Source: 67-14 sp020438345 (lineage in GTDB: Bacteria > Actinomycetota > Thermoleophilia > Solirubrobacterales > 70-9). Taken from it: a DNA stretch of 64,000 bases. Positions 41,332-49,191 of the stretch are shown piece by piece (position 1 is the first letter of the stretch; each line of letters begins with the position of its first letter). Both the position numbers and the translations under genes were made by a program. The stretch spans positions 62,001 to 126,000 of the forward strand of contig CALMSY010000026.1 in assembly GCA_937872475.1 (NCBI GenBank). Direction: 5' to 3'. The notes below the pieces were generated by a model, which ran no database searches, was not told where the DNA came from, and saw nothing but the letters and a program-made list of their open reading frames with translations.

Positions 41332-42422
41332 GAGTTCACCTCCCCGTTGCCGGAATCTTCAGCCGGGGGTTCGGCCGAAGCATCAGCGGGTTCCTCGGTT
41401 GAAGCTTCATCGACCGGAGTCTCGTCGGCGGCAGGTGCCGACGCAGAGAGTTCAGCCTCGGTTTCTTCAGCCTCGGTTGCCAGGACGGCTTCGGCTTCAG
41501 CCGCGTCGGCTTCGGCTTCATCAACCGGAACCCCGGCAGCTCCGGCGGAGGCAGTGGCGGCCACCGGCACCTCTTCCAGATCTTCGGTCGCGACCCCGGC
41601 AGCGATGGCTTCGGACGGCCGCGCACCCTTCGGGCGCGGCGCACGGATCCACGGCGGGGCGGTTGTGCCCAGCTTGACCACAAGGAAGAGATGGGCGCCG
41701 ATCAGGGCACCGATCAACCCCGGCACAACCATCATGTGCAGGGCATAGAACCGCGAAAGCGTGGTGGCGCTGAAGTCCGGTCCTGCCCGTAGGAAGTCCG
41801 CAAGGTAAGGACCGACGACCGGACCGGAGGCGGTGATGTTGTTGGCCACGATCGTCGCCCAGAAGGAACGCTGGTCGAAGGGCAGCAGGTAGCCGGTCAG
41901 ACCCATAACCGTGGTCAGGATGAGCAGCACAACGCCGATCACCCAGTTCAGCTCACGCGGATACTTGTAAGCCCCGAAAAAGAAGGTGCGGGCCATGTGC
42001 AGGAAGATCAGGATGATCATCAGCGAGGCGCCCCACTTGTGCATCCCCCGGACGAACTCGCCCATGAAGACCTCGTTGGTCAAATGGGTGATCGAGGCGT
42101 AGGCCTGAGTCGCGGAGGGGGTGTAGTACATCGAGAGAAAGACCCCGGTGATGGCCTGCATGGCGAAGATGAACATGGTGGCTGAACCAAGGGTGTAGAA
42201 CCAGTTGGTTCCCTTGGGTACATGCCGCGACATCATCGCGGTGAAGATTCCGGTCGCGTTGGTTCGCGAATCGACCCAGCCGGCTACGTCAATGCCGCCC
42301 TGGGTGCTGTGGTGAACTCCGAGATCCTTGGCCTGACCCAGACGCTCGCCCTTGGTGGGCTTGGTCACGGGCTCGGCGGACTCGTCGGTCGCGGCCTGCT
42401 TCTTTCGCTTTAGAAGGCTCAT
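41328..42422 (-). CDS. qcrB: Menaquinol-cytochrome c reductase cytochrome b (N-terminal half) with acidic tail
   Basis: 364 residues. Four membrane helices carry paired heme-b His: GMHKWGA and FLHMARTFF in one helix region, YALHMMVVPG and GAHLFLVVK in the other. GLTGYLLPFDQRSFWATIV is a cytochrome b signature. After about residue 258 comes a tail of some 100 residues made almost only of Ala, Glu, Asp, Ser and Pro, which is not part of the usual subunit. A second low-complexity Lys/Thr-rich stretch lies at the N-terminus. It oxidises menaquinol with the Rieske and cytochrome c subunits. Confidence 0.95.
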   Translation of the reverse strand: MSLLKRKKQAATDESAEPVTKPTKGERLGQAKDLGVHHSTQGGIDVAGWVDSRTNATGIFTAMMSRHVPKGTNWFYTLGSATMFIFAMQAITGVFLSMYYTPSATQAYASITHLTNEVFMGEFVRGMHKWGASLMIILIFLHMARTFFFGAYKYPRELNWVIGVVLLILTTVMGLTGYLLPFDQRSFWATIVANNITASGPVVGPYLADFLRAGPDFSATTLSRFYALHMMVVPGLIGALIGAHLFLVVKLGTTAPPWIRAPRPKGARPSEAIAAGVATEDLEEVPVAATASAGAAGVPVDEAEADAAEAEAVLATEAEETEAELSASAPAADETPVDEASTEEPADASAEPPAEDSGNGEVNS

Positions 42423-42427
42423 TCAGA

Positions 42428-43108
42428 TCAGTTGCCGGGGGGCGGGAAGGTCGAGGGGCGTGGCGGGTACAGGAATTCCCAGATGCCGCCGGTGAATTCG
42501 CCAGGGTCGCGAACCCGGACTGCCTTCAGCTGGTTGGTGACCGAGTAGCGCGGTCCGAGCTCGACCTGTCCGCCCTTGATCCGGGTCTGGAAGCGATCGA
42601 GCGGACGTACCGGCGGACCACCAATCCGCTTGCCGAGGAAGTCATAGACACCACCGTGGCAAGGACAGATGAAGTTCTGGGCGGCCTGGACAAAACGGAC
42701 CGGGCAACCGAGATGGGCGCAACGGGTTGAAACCGCGATTACCTCATTGGGATCCTCGTCGTATTCGACCGAACCCTTGCGGACATACGCAGTGGTCTTT
42801 CCTACTTCGCCAATGCCGGTGGTTTCGGTGAAGACAACCTGCTTGTAATCATCCGCGTTGAAATCATCAACCGGGCCGACTGCTTCCCAGCGCTCTTCGC
42901 CCCGCGTGAAAAGCGGGGCCATCGCGAAGCCGACCACCGGCAGCACGACGGCAGCAGCCGCGATGCCACCGACTGCCTGACTGGCAACGGTGAAGACATG
43001 GCGACGAGTCATGGACTCGCCCTCGAAGTAGCCGCGAGGTTCGGCCTTCGGCAGTTTGACGCGGGGCTCTTCCCCCGACTCGGAATTGTTGTTCAACGGT
43101 TCGGACAC
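42428..43108 (-). CDS. qcrA: Rieske iron-sulfur subunit of the menaquinol-cytochrome c reductase
   Basis: 226 residues. 2Fe-2S ligands: C130-A-H132-L-G-C135 and C148-P-C150-H151-G-G. The N-terminal anchor follows a twin-arginine sequence (SMTRRHVFTVASQAVGG, R35-R36), so export by the Tat system encoded 5 kb downstream is likely. It precedes qcrB by 5 bases and starts 4 bases after the gene at 43113. Confidence 0.96.
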   Translation of the reverse strand: MSEPLNNNSESGEEPRVKLPKAEPRGYFEGESMTRRHVFTVASQAVGGIAAAAVVLPVVGFAMAPLFTRGEERWEAVGPVDDFNADDYKQVVFTETTGIGEVGKTTAYVRKGSVEYDEDPNEVIAVSTRCAHLGCPVRFVQAAQNFICPCHGGVYDFLGKRIGGPPVRPLDRFQTRIKGGQVELGPRYSVTNQLKAVRVRDPGEFTGGIWEFLYPPRPSTFPPPGN

Positions 43109-43112
43109 GCTT

Positions 43113-43703
43113 CTAGGAATTCGACGGGCGGGAGTCTATTGCAGTCCGGGCAATGTCGAATTCCCGCCCCAACCCGTGGGCGGCGGCGGTCTCTGACGAC
43201 CAGGCCCTGAGAGCTTCTGCGGCGCCCTCCCGGCCGGCCTCCAGTGCCTCGATCGCCGCTTCCTGTTCTGGTTGTTTTCCGCATGCCAATGCGACAATCT
43301 GGCCGAGCCAGAGTTCTTCAGCCAGATCCGGCCGACCGGCCGCCTGGAGTTCGGCTGCGACCCGGATCAAATCCGACAGAATCGCTGTGGATTCAAGGTC
43401 CCTGAAAGTCGCGAGGCCGCTAATTCCGATCGCATAGAAGAGGTCCCCCGCCAGGAGCGCCAGGTCGGCATCCGGTGCGTCGAGTATGCGCGAGCTCCCG
43501 TAATGGCAGAGATAGCCCTCCCGCACGGCCTCCACGATGAACGAATAATCATCGCCCCGGGACGCCGTCCCCGGCCCGGCAGCGGCGAGGTCACCGAAAC
43601 ACGGATCGGCCGGCCCTTTGAATCGCCGGTCCCCCGCCAGCAGGGGCGGGCCTTCCTCCCGGACCCGGTCGGTGAGGCGATCAAGCGTGGCGGAGTGACT
43701 CAA
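43113..43703 (-). CDS. Uncharacterised soluble protein between hemL and the qcr genes
   Basis: 196 residues, mostly helical by composition, without membrane helix, signal peptide or known motif that I recognise. Segments such as YLCHYGSSRILDAPDADLAL and GDLFYAIGISGLATFRDLES look globular and conserved in style, not random. It overlaps hemL by 4 bases and is followed 4 bases later by qcrA, so it must be co-translated with the heme/respiration series. A role in assembly of the bc complex or heme handling is a guess from location only. Confidence 0.75.
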   Translation of the reverse strand: MSHSATLDRLTDRVREEGPPLLAGDRRFKGPADPCFGDLAAAGPGTASRGDDYSFIVEAVREGYLCHYGSSRILDAPDADLALLAGDLFYAIGISGLATFRDLESTAILSDLIRVAAELQAAGRPDLAEELWLGQIVALACGKQPEQEAAIEALEAGREGAAEALRAWSSETAAAHGLGREFDIARTAIDSRPSNS

Positions 43704-45127
43704 CCGATCACCCGGTTCGGATCGGTCGCAGCGAGAGCTTCCGCCGCAGCCATCAAGGTGCGGTCAATCGCGATCTCGTCGTGGGCGAGAGAAACGAACC
43801 AGGCCTCGAACTGCGATGGAGGAAGCCAGATTCCCCGTTCCAGCATCGCCCGGTAGAAGGCGGCATGCCGTTCCCGGTCGGTGGCCATTGCATCGCTGAA
43901 ATTCCTGACTGGACGTGCGGAAAAGAACAGGGTGACCAGCCCCGGGGCGGAAGCGACCTCGAGGTTGTGTTCCCGCGCCAGATCATCCAGCCCGGAAACC
44001 AGTCGGTCGGTGAGGGTCGCGAGCCGGTCGTACGCGGTGGCGTCCAGCTGTCTCAGGGTGGCGAGGCCGGCGGCGACCGCGAGTGGATTCCCGGACAGGG
44101 TCCCCGCCTGGTAGACCTCACCGGCCGGTGCGAGATTGTTCATCAGCTCCCGTGGACCACCAACCGCCGCTGCCGGCAGGCCGCCGCCGATGATCTTGCC
44201 CATCACGGTCAGATCGGGTTTGACCCCGAAGAGTTCCTGGGCACCACCGCGGGCAACCCGGAACCCTGTGATCACCTCATCGAAGACGAGCAGAGCCCCA
44301 GCCTTCCCGGTTGCCTCACGGAGGAACTGGAGGTAGCCCTCTTCCGGGGGAACGATGCCCATGTTGGCCGCCACCGGCTCCGCGAAGACCGCGGCAACAT
44401 CATGGTCGGCGAGTGCCCTGTTGATGGCATCCCGGTCGTTCCAGTCAACCACCACGGTGCCCGCCGCCTGGGCCGCCGGAATCCCGGGGCCGGAAGGAAT
44501 CCCGTGGGTGGCCACTCCCGAACCGGCTTCCGCGAGAAGCCCGTCGGAATGCCCGTGGTAGGCCCCGGCGAACTTGATCAGCACTTCACGGTCAGTTGAC
44601 GCGCGGGCCAGCCGGGCGGCAGTCATTGCCGCTTCGGTGCCGGAACTGGTCATGCGGATCATCTCGACGGAAGGCATCCGTGACACGACTTCCTCGCCGA
44701 GTTCGACTTCAGCTTCGGTTGCCGCGCCGAAGCTGGTGCCACGGGCGGCCGCTTCGCGGATGGCCTCGAGAACCTGCGGGTTGGTGTGGCCAAGGATCAT
44801 CGGTCCCCAGGAGCCAACCCAGTCGAGGTAGCGGCGACCGTCACGGTCGATCACCTCGCCGCCCTCTGCCGATTCAATGAAGACCGGGTCGAGCCCGACC
44901 TGGCGCATGGCCCGTACCGGTGAATTCACACCTCCGGGAAGAACCTGCCGCGCTCTTTCGAAAAGGGCGGCGTTGTCGGGGCGTCCGGCCTGGGCACCGG
45001 CTTCTTCGATTTCCCTTGCCTTTGCTTCCTGGTACTCCACTTCCTGGTTGCTTTCACCCAGAAGCCGGCCATCGCCGCGAACCTTGATCGTGACCTTGTC
45101 GGGAGCACCCCGGCTCAGGCCGGACAT
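43700..45127 (-). CDS. hemL: Glutamate-1-semialdehyde 2,1-aminomutase
   Basis: 475 residues from ATG 45127. The conserved enzyme begins at about residue 52 (NAALFERARQVLPGGVNSPV). PLP-binding K311 is in VMGKIIGGGLPAAA; other motifs are SSGTEAAMTAARLAR, FAGAYHGHSDG, LLVFDEVITGFRV and GTLSGNPLA. It converts glutamate-1-semialdehyde to 5-aminolevulinate in the C5 heme pathway. The N-terminal 50 residues, rich in Glu and Ala, are an extra extension; a later start is possible, but no strong ribosome binding site decides this. Next to hemB. Confidence 0.95.
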   Translation of the reverse strand: MSGLSRGAPDKVTIKVRGDGRLLGESNQEVEYQEAKAREIEEAGAQAGRPDNAALFERARQVLPGGVNSPVRAMRQVGLDPVFIESAEGGEVIDRDGRRYLDWVGSWGPMILGHTNPQVLEAIREAAARGTSFGAATEAEVELGEEVVSRMPSVEMIRMTSSGTEAAMTAARLARASTDREVLIKFAGAYHGHSDGLLAEAGSGVATHGIPSGPGIPAAQAAGTVVVDWNDRDAINRALADHDVAAVFAEPVAANMGIVPPEEGYLQFLREATGKAGALLVFDEVITGFRVARGGAQELFGVKPDLTVMGKIIGGGLPAAAVGGPRELMNNLAPAGEVYQAGTLSGNPLAVAAGLATLRQLDATAYDRLATLTDRLVSGLDDLAREHNLEVASAPGLVTLFFSARPVRNFSDAMATDRERHAAFYRAMLERGIWLPPSQFEAWFVSLAHDEIAIDRTLMAAAEALAATDPNRVIG

Positions 45128-45146
45128 CAGACCGTCACCCCGCTTC

Positions 45147-46118
45147 TCACTTCAACCATCCGGCTGCCTCTTTCGCGAAGTAGGTGACGATGAAGTCGGC
45201 TCCGGCCCGGCGGATCGTGACCAGCGATTCAAGCGCGGCAGCCTGCTCGTCCAGCCAGCCATTTGCCCCGGCCGCCCTGATCACCGCGTACTCGCCGGAG
45301 ACCTGGAAGGCGGCAACCGGCGCGCCAGTCTCATCTTTCACGCGACGGACGATGTCAAGGTAATGCGACGCGGGTTTGACCATCAGGGCATCAGCGCCCT
45401 CCTCGAGATCCAGCTTCGCCTCCCGGATCGCCTCATCCGAGTTGGCTGGATCAAGCTGGTAGCCACGACGATCACCGAATTGCGGGGCGGAACCGACAGC
45501 CTCCCGGAAGGGTCCATAGAAAGCCGACGAGAACTTGGCCGCATAGGAAAGGATCGCGGTGTCGGGAAAGCCTTCCTCGTCAAGCTGATAGCGGATCGAG
45601 CCGATCCGGCCGTCCATCATGTCGCTTGGCGCCACGATGTCAGCCCCGGCTTCGGCATGGGAGATCGCCGTCCGGGCAAGTAGCTCCACGGTGACGTCAT
45701 TGTCCACCCTGCCGTCCCGCACAAATCCGCAATGGCCGTGGTCGGTGTACTCGCAGAGACAGACATCGGTGATCACGATCAGATCCGGATGAGCCTCCTT
45801 GAGTGCCCGGACAGTCATCTGGACCACACCCTCGTCGTCGTAGGCACCTGTGCCGGCTTCATCCTTTTCCGAAGGGACCCCAAACAGGAGCACAGCAGGA
45901 ATTCCCGCTTCGAGGACCTCACCGGCCTCCTCGACCAGCGCCGCGATCGAGTAGCGGTTGATTCCCGGCATTCCCTCGATCGGGTCGCGCAGGTCTGTGC
46001 CGGCCGTGGCAAACAGCGGCTGAATCAGATCCGCTGGTGAAAGTGTCGTTTCACGGACAAGGCCCCTCAAGGCCGGGGTCCGGCGCAGTCGGCGCAGACG
46101 CGTGGAAGGAAAACTCAT
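45147..46118 (-). CDS. hemB: Delta-aminolevulinic acid dehydratase (porphobilinogen synthase)
   Basis: 323 residues. Schiff-base Lys residues K195 (SYAAKFSSAFYGPFR) and K248 (ALMVKPASHYLDIV). Zn-type Cys triad C120, C122, C130 in DVCLCEYTDHGHCG, so the zinc-dependent form. It joins two 5-aminolevulinate molecules into porphobilinogen. First gene of the minus-strand heme/respiration series, 19 bases ahead of hemL. Confidence 0.97.
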   Translation of the reverse strand: MSFPSTRLRRLRRTPALRGLVRETTLSPADLIQPLFATAGTDLRDPIEGMPGINRYSIAALVEEAGEVLEAGIPAVLLFGVPSEKDEAGTGAYDDEGVVQMTVRALKEAHPDLIVITDVCLCEYTDHGHCGFVRDGRVDNDVTVELLARTAISHAEAGADIVAPSDMMDGRIGSIRYQLDEEGFPDTAILSYAAKFSSAFYGPFREAVGSAPQFGDRRGYQLDPANSDEAIREAKLDLEEGADALMVKPASHYLDIVRRVKDETGAPVAAFQVSGEYAVIRAAGANGWLDEQAAALESLVTIRRAGADFIVTYFAKEAAGWLK

Positions 46119-46164
46119 GTCTCCAGTCTAGGCAGCGCAGCGTGTCCGTTACGCCCGGGCTGCC

Positions 46165-47508
46165 CTAGAAGCGGCGCAGGGCCAATCGCGCGAGGGCTCC
46201 ATAGACGACGGTGAGAATTATCAGGTGAAGGAGCGGGAGCCAGAGGGAGGGACCCGAGAGTTCAAGGCCTCCGGTCAAGGCGTCCAGGGTCGGCCGAAAT
46301 GGAAAGATCGCGCTGACCAGACTGATGGCGGTTTCGATGGCCGGTCCCACCGCGTCGTCGGGGACCAGCGAAAGCAGCGCCACCGGCAGGCAGATCATTA
46401 CCGCGGCGAGGGTCGCGGCCCGAACCTCGCGCGCCGCCGCCCCGAGCGCCGAGCCGCCTGCCGAGAAAGCCGCGGCGCCGAAAACCAGGGCGAGTAGCCA
46501 GTAGGGAGCTCTCCCCCACTCGATGCCGACGAAAATACCCAACCCTGACAACAGGATCAGGGCCACTGCGGTCCCGACCACCGTCCCGAGACCGATTTTG
46601 GCGGCAAGGATCTGACTGCGACTGACCAGGCCCGCCGTCAAACGGGTGAAAGCGTTTTCTTCCCTTTCCAGCGCGACAGAACCGGCAACCAATAGCACCG
46701 TGACGAACATCAATGCGAAACCGGTGGTGACCCCGATCGCGAACGTGTCAAGCGAGGGTGCCTCGTCACCAACTTCGATCTTCTCGGCCTGGATCGGCTG
46801 GGTGATCGCCGTGAGCAACGGGCCGGCAAGGTCGAGGTTGTCGGTCGCGAGACCCGCGAAAGTGATCGCTCTCTTAAGTTCCTCCCGATCGGTCCCGGGC
46901 GGCACCTTCGGCTCGATCTTCCTCAGGATCTGCTCGCTCTTCGTCAGCCCGAGCACCTCGATCTCCTGACCGAGCAGATCCAGCTCGCCACCCTTGAGGA
47001 TCAAGTCCAGATACTGCTTCGCCCCTTCCGAGAGGCGCTGGGCGAGCAGCAGGTTCGCTTCACCGAGCATTGCGTCAATGCGGTCGTCCGTGACCTGGTT
47101 CTCGACCGTGTCGGAACCGTTGACGATGATCTGGATCACCGGGGGTTCCGGGTTCAGCGAAGCAAGCGACCGGATCCTGTCACCCGTGTCCTCGGGCAGG
47201 ACTACCGCAGCCGTGGCCTCACCCGCTTCAACCATCTCCGTCGCCTCGGCTGTGCTGTTCGCTTCAATGCAATCGACCCGGTCGCAGAGCTGGTCACGAA
47301 TTTCGTTGCCATCGACTTCTTCTCCTCCGAAGCCGAGGGACTCGCTGGGGGGCATCGCGTTGTAGAGCGCGACACGGGTCTGCTCTCCGCCACGGGTCAT
47401 CGCGAAGCCGACCAGGAGAGCGATAAGTATCGGATACAGAACGAGCAGGGCGAGCTGAAGTGGTGAACGCCTGAGAATCTGAAGATCCTTCTGCAGCAGC
47501 CAGCGCAT
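46165..47508 (-). CDS. ABC-2 type exporter permease
   Basis: 447 residues. One N-terminal membrane helix (LALLVLYPILIALLVGFAM), a large external domain of about 215 residues, then five or six C-terminal helices starting near residue 255 (TGFALMFVTVLLVAGSVALEREENAFTRL). This is the ABC-2/YhgE-like layout. Its start overlaps the stop of the ATPase gene by one base, so the two make one exporter. The substrate is unknown. Confidence 0.88.
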   Translation of the reverse strand: MRWLLQKDLQILRRSPLQLALLVLYPILIALLVGFAMTRGGEQTRVALYNAMPPSESLGFGGEEVDGNEIRDQLCDRVDCIEANSTAEATEMVEAGEATAAVVLPEDTGDRIRSLASLNPEPPVIQIIVNGSDTVENQVTDDRIDAMLGEANLLLAQRLSEGAKQYLDLILKGGELDLLGQEIEVLGLTKSEQILRKIEPKVPPGTDREELKRAITFAGLATDNLDLAGPLLTAITQPIQAEKIEVGDEAPSLDTFAIGVTTGFALMFVTVLLVAGSVALEREENAFTRLTAGLVSRSQILAAKIGLGTVVGTAVALILLSGLGIFVGIEWGRAPYWLLALVFGAAAFSAGGSALGAAAREVRAATLAAVMICLPVALLSLVPDDAVGPAIETAISLVSAIFPFRPTLDALTGGLELSGPSLWLPLLHLIILTVVYGALARLALRRF

Positions 47509-48242
47509 CAGTGCCCCCGCTCCCGCAGGAACGCCAGGAAGGACGACTCGAGATCCCCCGTGGCCCCGCCTGCTTCCACCTCGGAACGCAGTTCGTCTGC
47601 GGTGCCGTTGAAGACACGTTCTCCTTCCGCCAGCACGACGATCCGCTCCGCGTAGCGCTCCGCTTCCCCGATGTCATGTGTGGAGAAGGTCACTGAAGTG
47701 CCGTCGCCGACCAGGCCTAGCACGAAGCTCCAGAGGCGTTCGCGCTGGGCGGGATCAAGACCGACGCTCGGCTCGTCCAGCAGGAGAACCGAAGGTCCGG
47801 CCATCAGGCCGATCGCGATGTTGACCCTTTGCTGGTTTCCGCCGGAAAGGGTGCCGACCGGGTCATCGGCCCTGGCGGAGAGGCCGGTCAGACCGAGCAT
47901 CCGCTCCACCATGGTTTGCGGGGCCTCGGAAGTCAGGCCCGCATCATGTTGCAGTCGGGCGAAAAGCAGCAGGTTCTCCCTCACCGTGAGCCGCCGATAG
48001 AGCGCCGCCTGCTGCGGCACCCAGGCCACGCCATGTCCCTCGACCTGACCAGAATCCGGTTTCGAGATTCCGGCGAGAATCGAAAGCAGCGTGGTCTTGC
48101 CAGCCCCATTCGGACCAATCAGGGCGACAACTTCGCCCGGGCCGACTTCGAAGTCAACCCCGCCGAGAGCCTCTCGCCCGTCGAATGACTTGCTGACTTC
48201 CCGCGCCGCAAGCGCTGGTTCCTGCGATTTCACCTTGAGCAA
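47508..48242 (-). CDS. ABC transporter ATP-binding protein
   Basis: About 244 residues from TTG 48242 (AAGG 4 bases upstream) or GTG 48233. The open frame further upstream is not protein-like. Walker A GPNGAGKTTLLS, Q-loop WVPQQAALYRR, signature TLSGGNQQRVNIAIGL, Walker B VLLLDEPSVGLDP, H-loop FSTHDIGEAE. It supplies energy for the permease encoded directly downstream. Divergent from the YmdB-type gene across 115 bases. Confidence 0.92.
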   Translation of the reverse strand: MLKVKSQEPALAAREVSKSFDGREALGGVDFEVGPGEVVALIGPNGAGKTTLLSILAGISKPDSGQVEGHGVAWVPQQAALYRRLTVRENLLLFARLQHDAGLTSEAPQTMVERMLGLTGLSARADDPVGTLSGGNQQRVNIAIGLMAGPSVLLLDEPSVGLDPAQRERLWSFVLGLVGDGTSVTFSTHDIGEAERYAERIVVLAEGERVFNGTADELRSEVEAGGATGDLESSFLAFLRERGH

Positions 48243-48357
48243 GTTACCTTGGACCCGCCGACGGAAGAAGCTGGCCCCTGCGGGCGGCACGTCTCCGTGC
48301 CGGCCGGCGTCTGTCCCTTCTGGCGCGGACCGACCGGTCCCTCTAGGGTGAGAAGTC

Positions 48358-49182
48358 GTGAAGCTCCTGTTTATCGGTGATGTCGTCGGCAGCCCCGGCC
48401 GAAAGGGGCTCGCTGCTGTCATGCCGCGTCTCCGTCAGCAACATTCTCCTGATCTGGTTGTCGTGAACGGGGAGAACTCGGCTGGCGGTCTCGGGATTAC
48501 CGAGAAGACAGCCGGAGACATTTTCAACTGCGGAGCCGATGTGATCACACTCGGGAATCACAGCTACCGGCAGCGGGAGAGCTGGGATTACCTGGACCGC
48601 GCCGACAACGTGGTGCGGCCGGCCAACTACCGCCGGGCCAACCCCGGACGAGGTCACTGTGTAATCGAAGTGAACCCGGCGGACGGCTCCGGACCGAGAC
48701 GGGTTGCAGTCATCAATCTGATCGGAAAGATCGGTCTCGATGCCGCCCGCTCGCCATTTGACGAAGCGGATCTGATTCTCGGAGAGCTGGAAAGAAACGG
48801 CGGGGCGGACACGGTCATCGTTGATTTCCATGCGGAAGTGACAAGTGAAAAGGTGGCGATGGGATGGTGGCTCGATGGCAGGGTAGCGGCCGTGCTCGGC
48901 ACCCACACCCATGTACCGACCGCCGACGGACGGGTACTGCCGGGCGGGACCGCATTCATTTCCGATGTGGGAATGACTGGCGCGAGGGAATCGGTGCTTG
49001 GCGTGAAGAAGGAGCAGGCCATCGAAAAGATGCGGACCGACATGCCGGTCCGGTTCGAGACCGCTACCGGGGATGTCTGGGTGATGGGTGCGTTAGTTGG
49101 GATCGGCGAGAGTGGACTCGCCACGAGCTTCGATCAGATTCTTGTGCCGGTGGCCGGTGAAGGCTCGCCGGAAGATCCCTGA
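48358..49182 (+). CDS. YmdB-family metallophosphoesterase (TIGR00282 type)
   Basis: 274 residues from GTG 48358. There is no clear ribosome binding site, but a TAGGGT hexamer lies 8 bases upstream, so the mRNA may be leaderless. Metal-binding motifs: FIGDVVGSPGR, VVNGENSAGGLG, TLGNHSYRQRE, VDFHAEVTSEK and GTHTHVPTADGR. Known members hydrolyse 2',3'-cyclic nucleotides and influence RNA turnover and stress behaviour. Converges on the NPP-like gene with a 9-base gap. Confidence 0.92.
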   Translation: MKLLFIGDVVGSPGRKGLAAVMPRLRQQHSPDLVVVNGENSAGGLGITEKTAGDIFNCGADVITLGNHSYRQRESWDYLDRADNVVRPANYRRANPGRGHCVIEVNPADGSGPRRVAVINLIGKIGLDAARSPFDEADLILGELERNGGADTVIVDFHAEVTSEKVAMGWWLDGRVAAVLGTHTHVPTADGRVLPGGTAFISDVGMTGARESVLGVKKEQAIEKMRTDMPVRFETATGDVWVMGALVGIGESGLATSFDQILVPVAGEGSPEDP

Positions 49183-49191
49183 CACCGGAAG

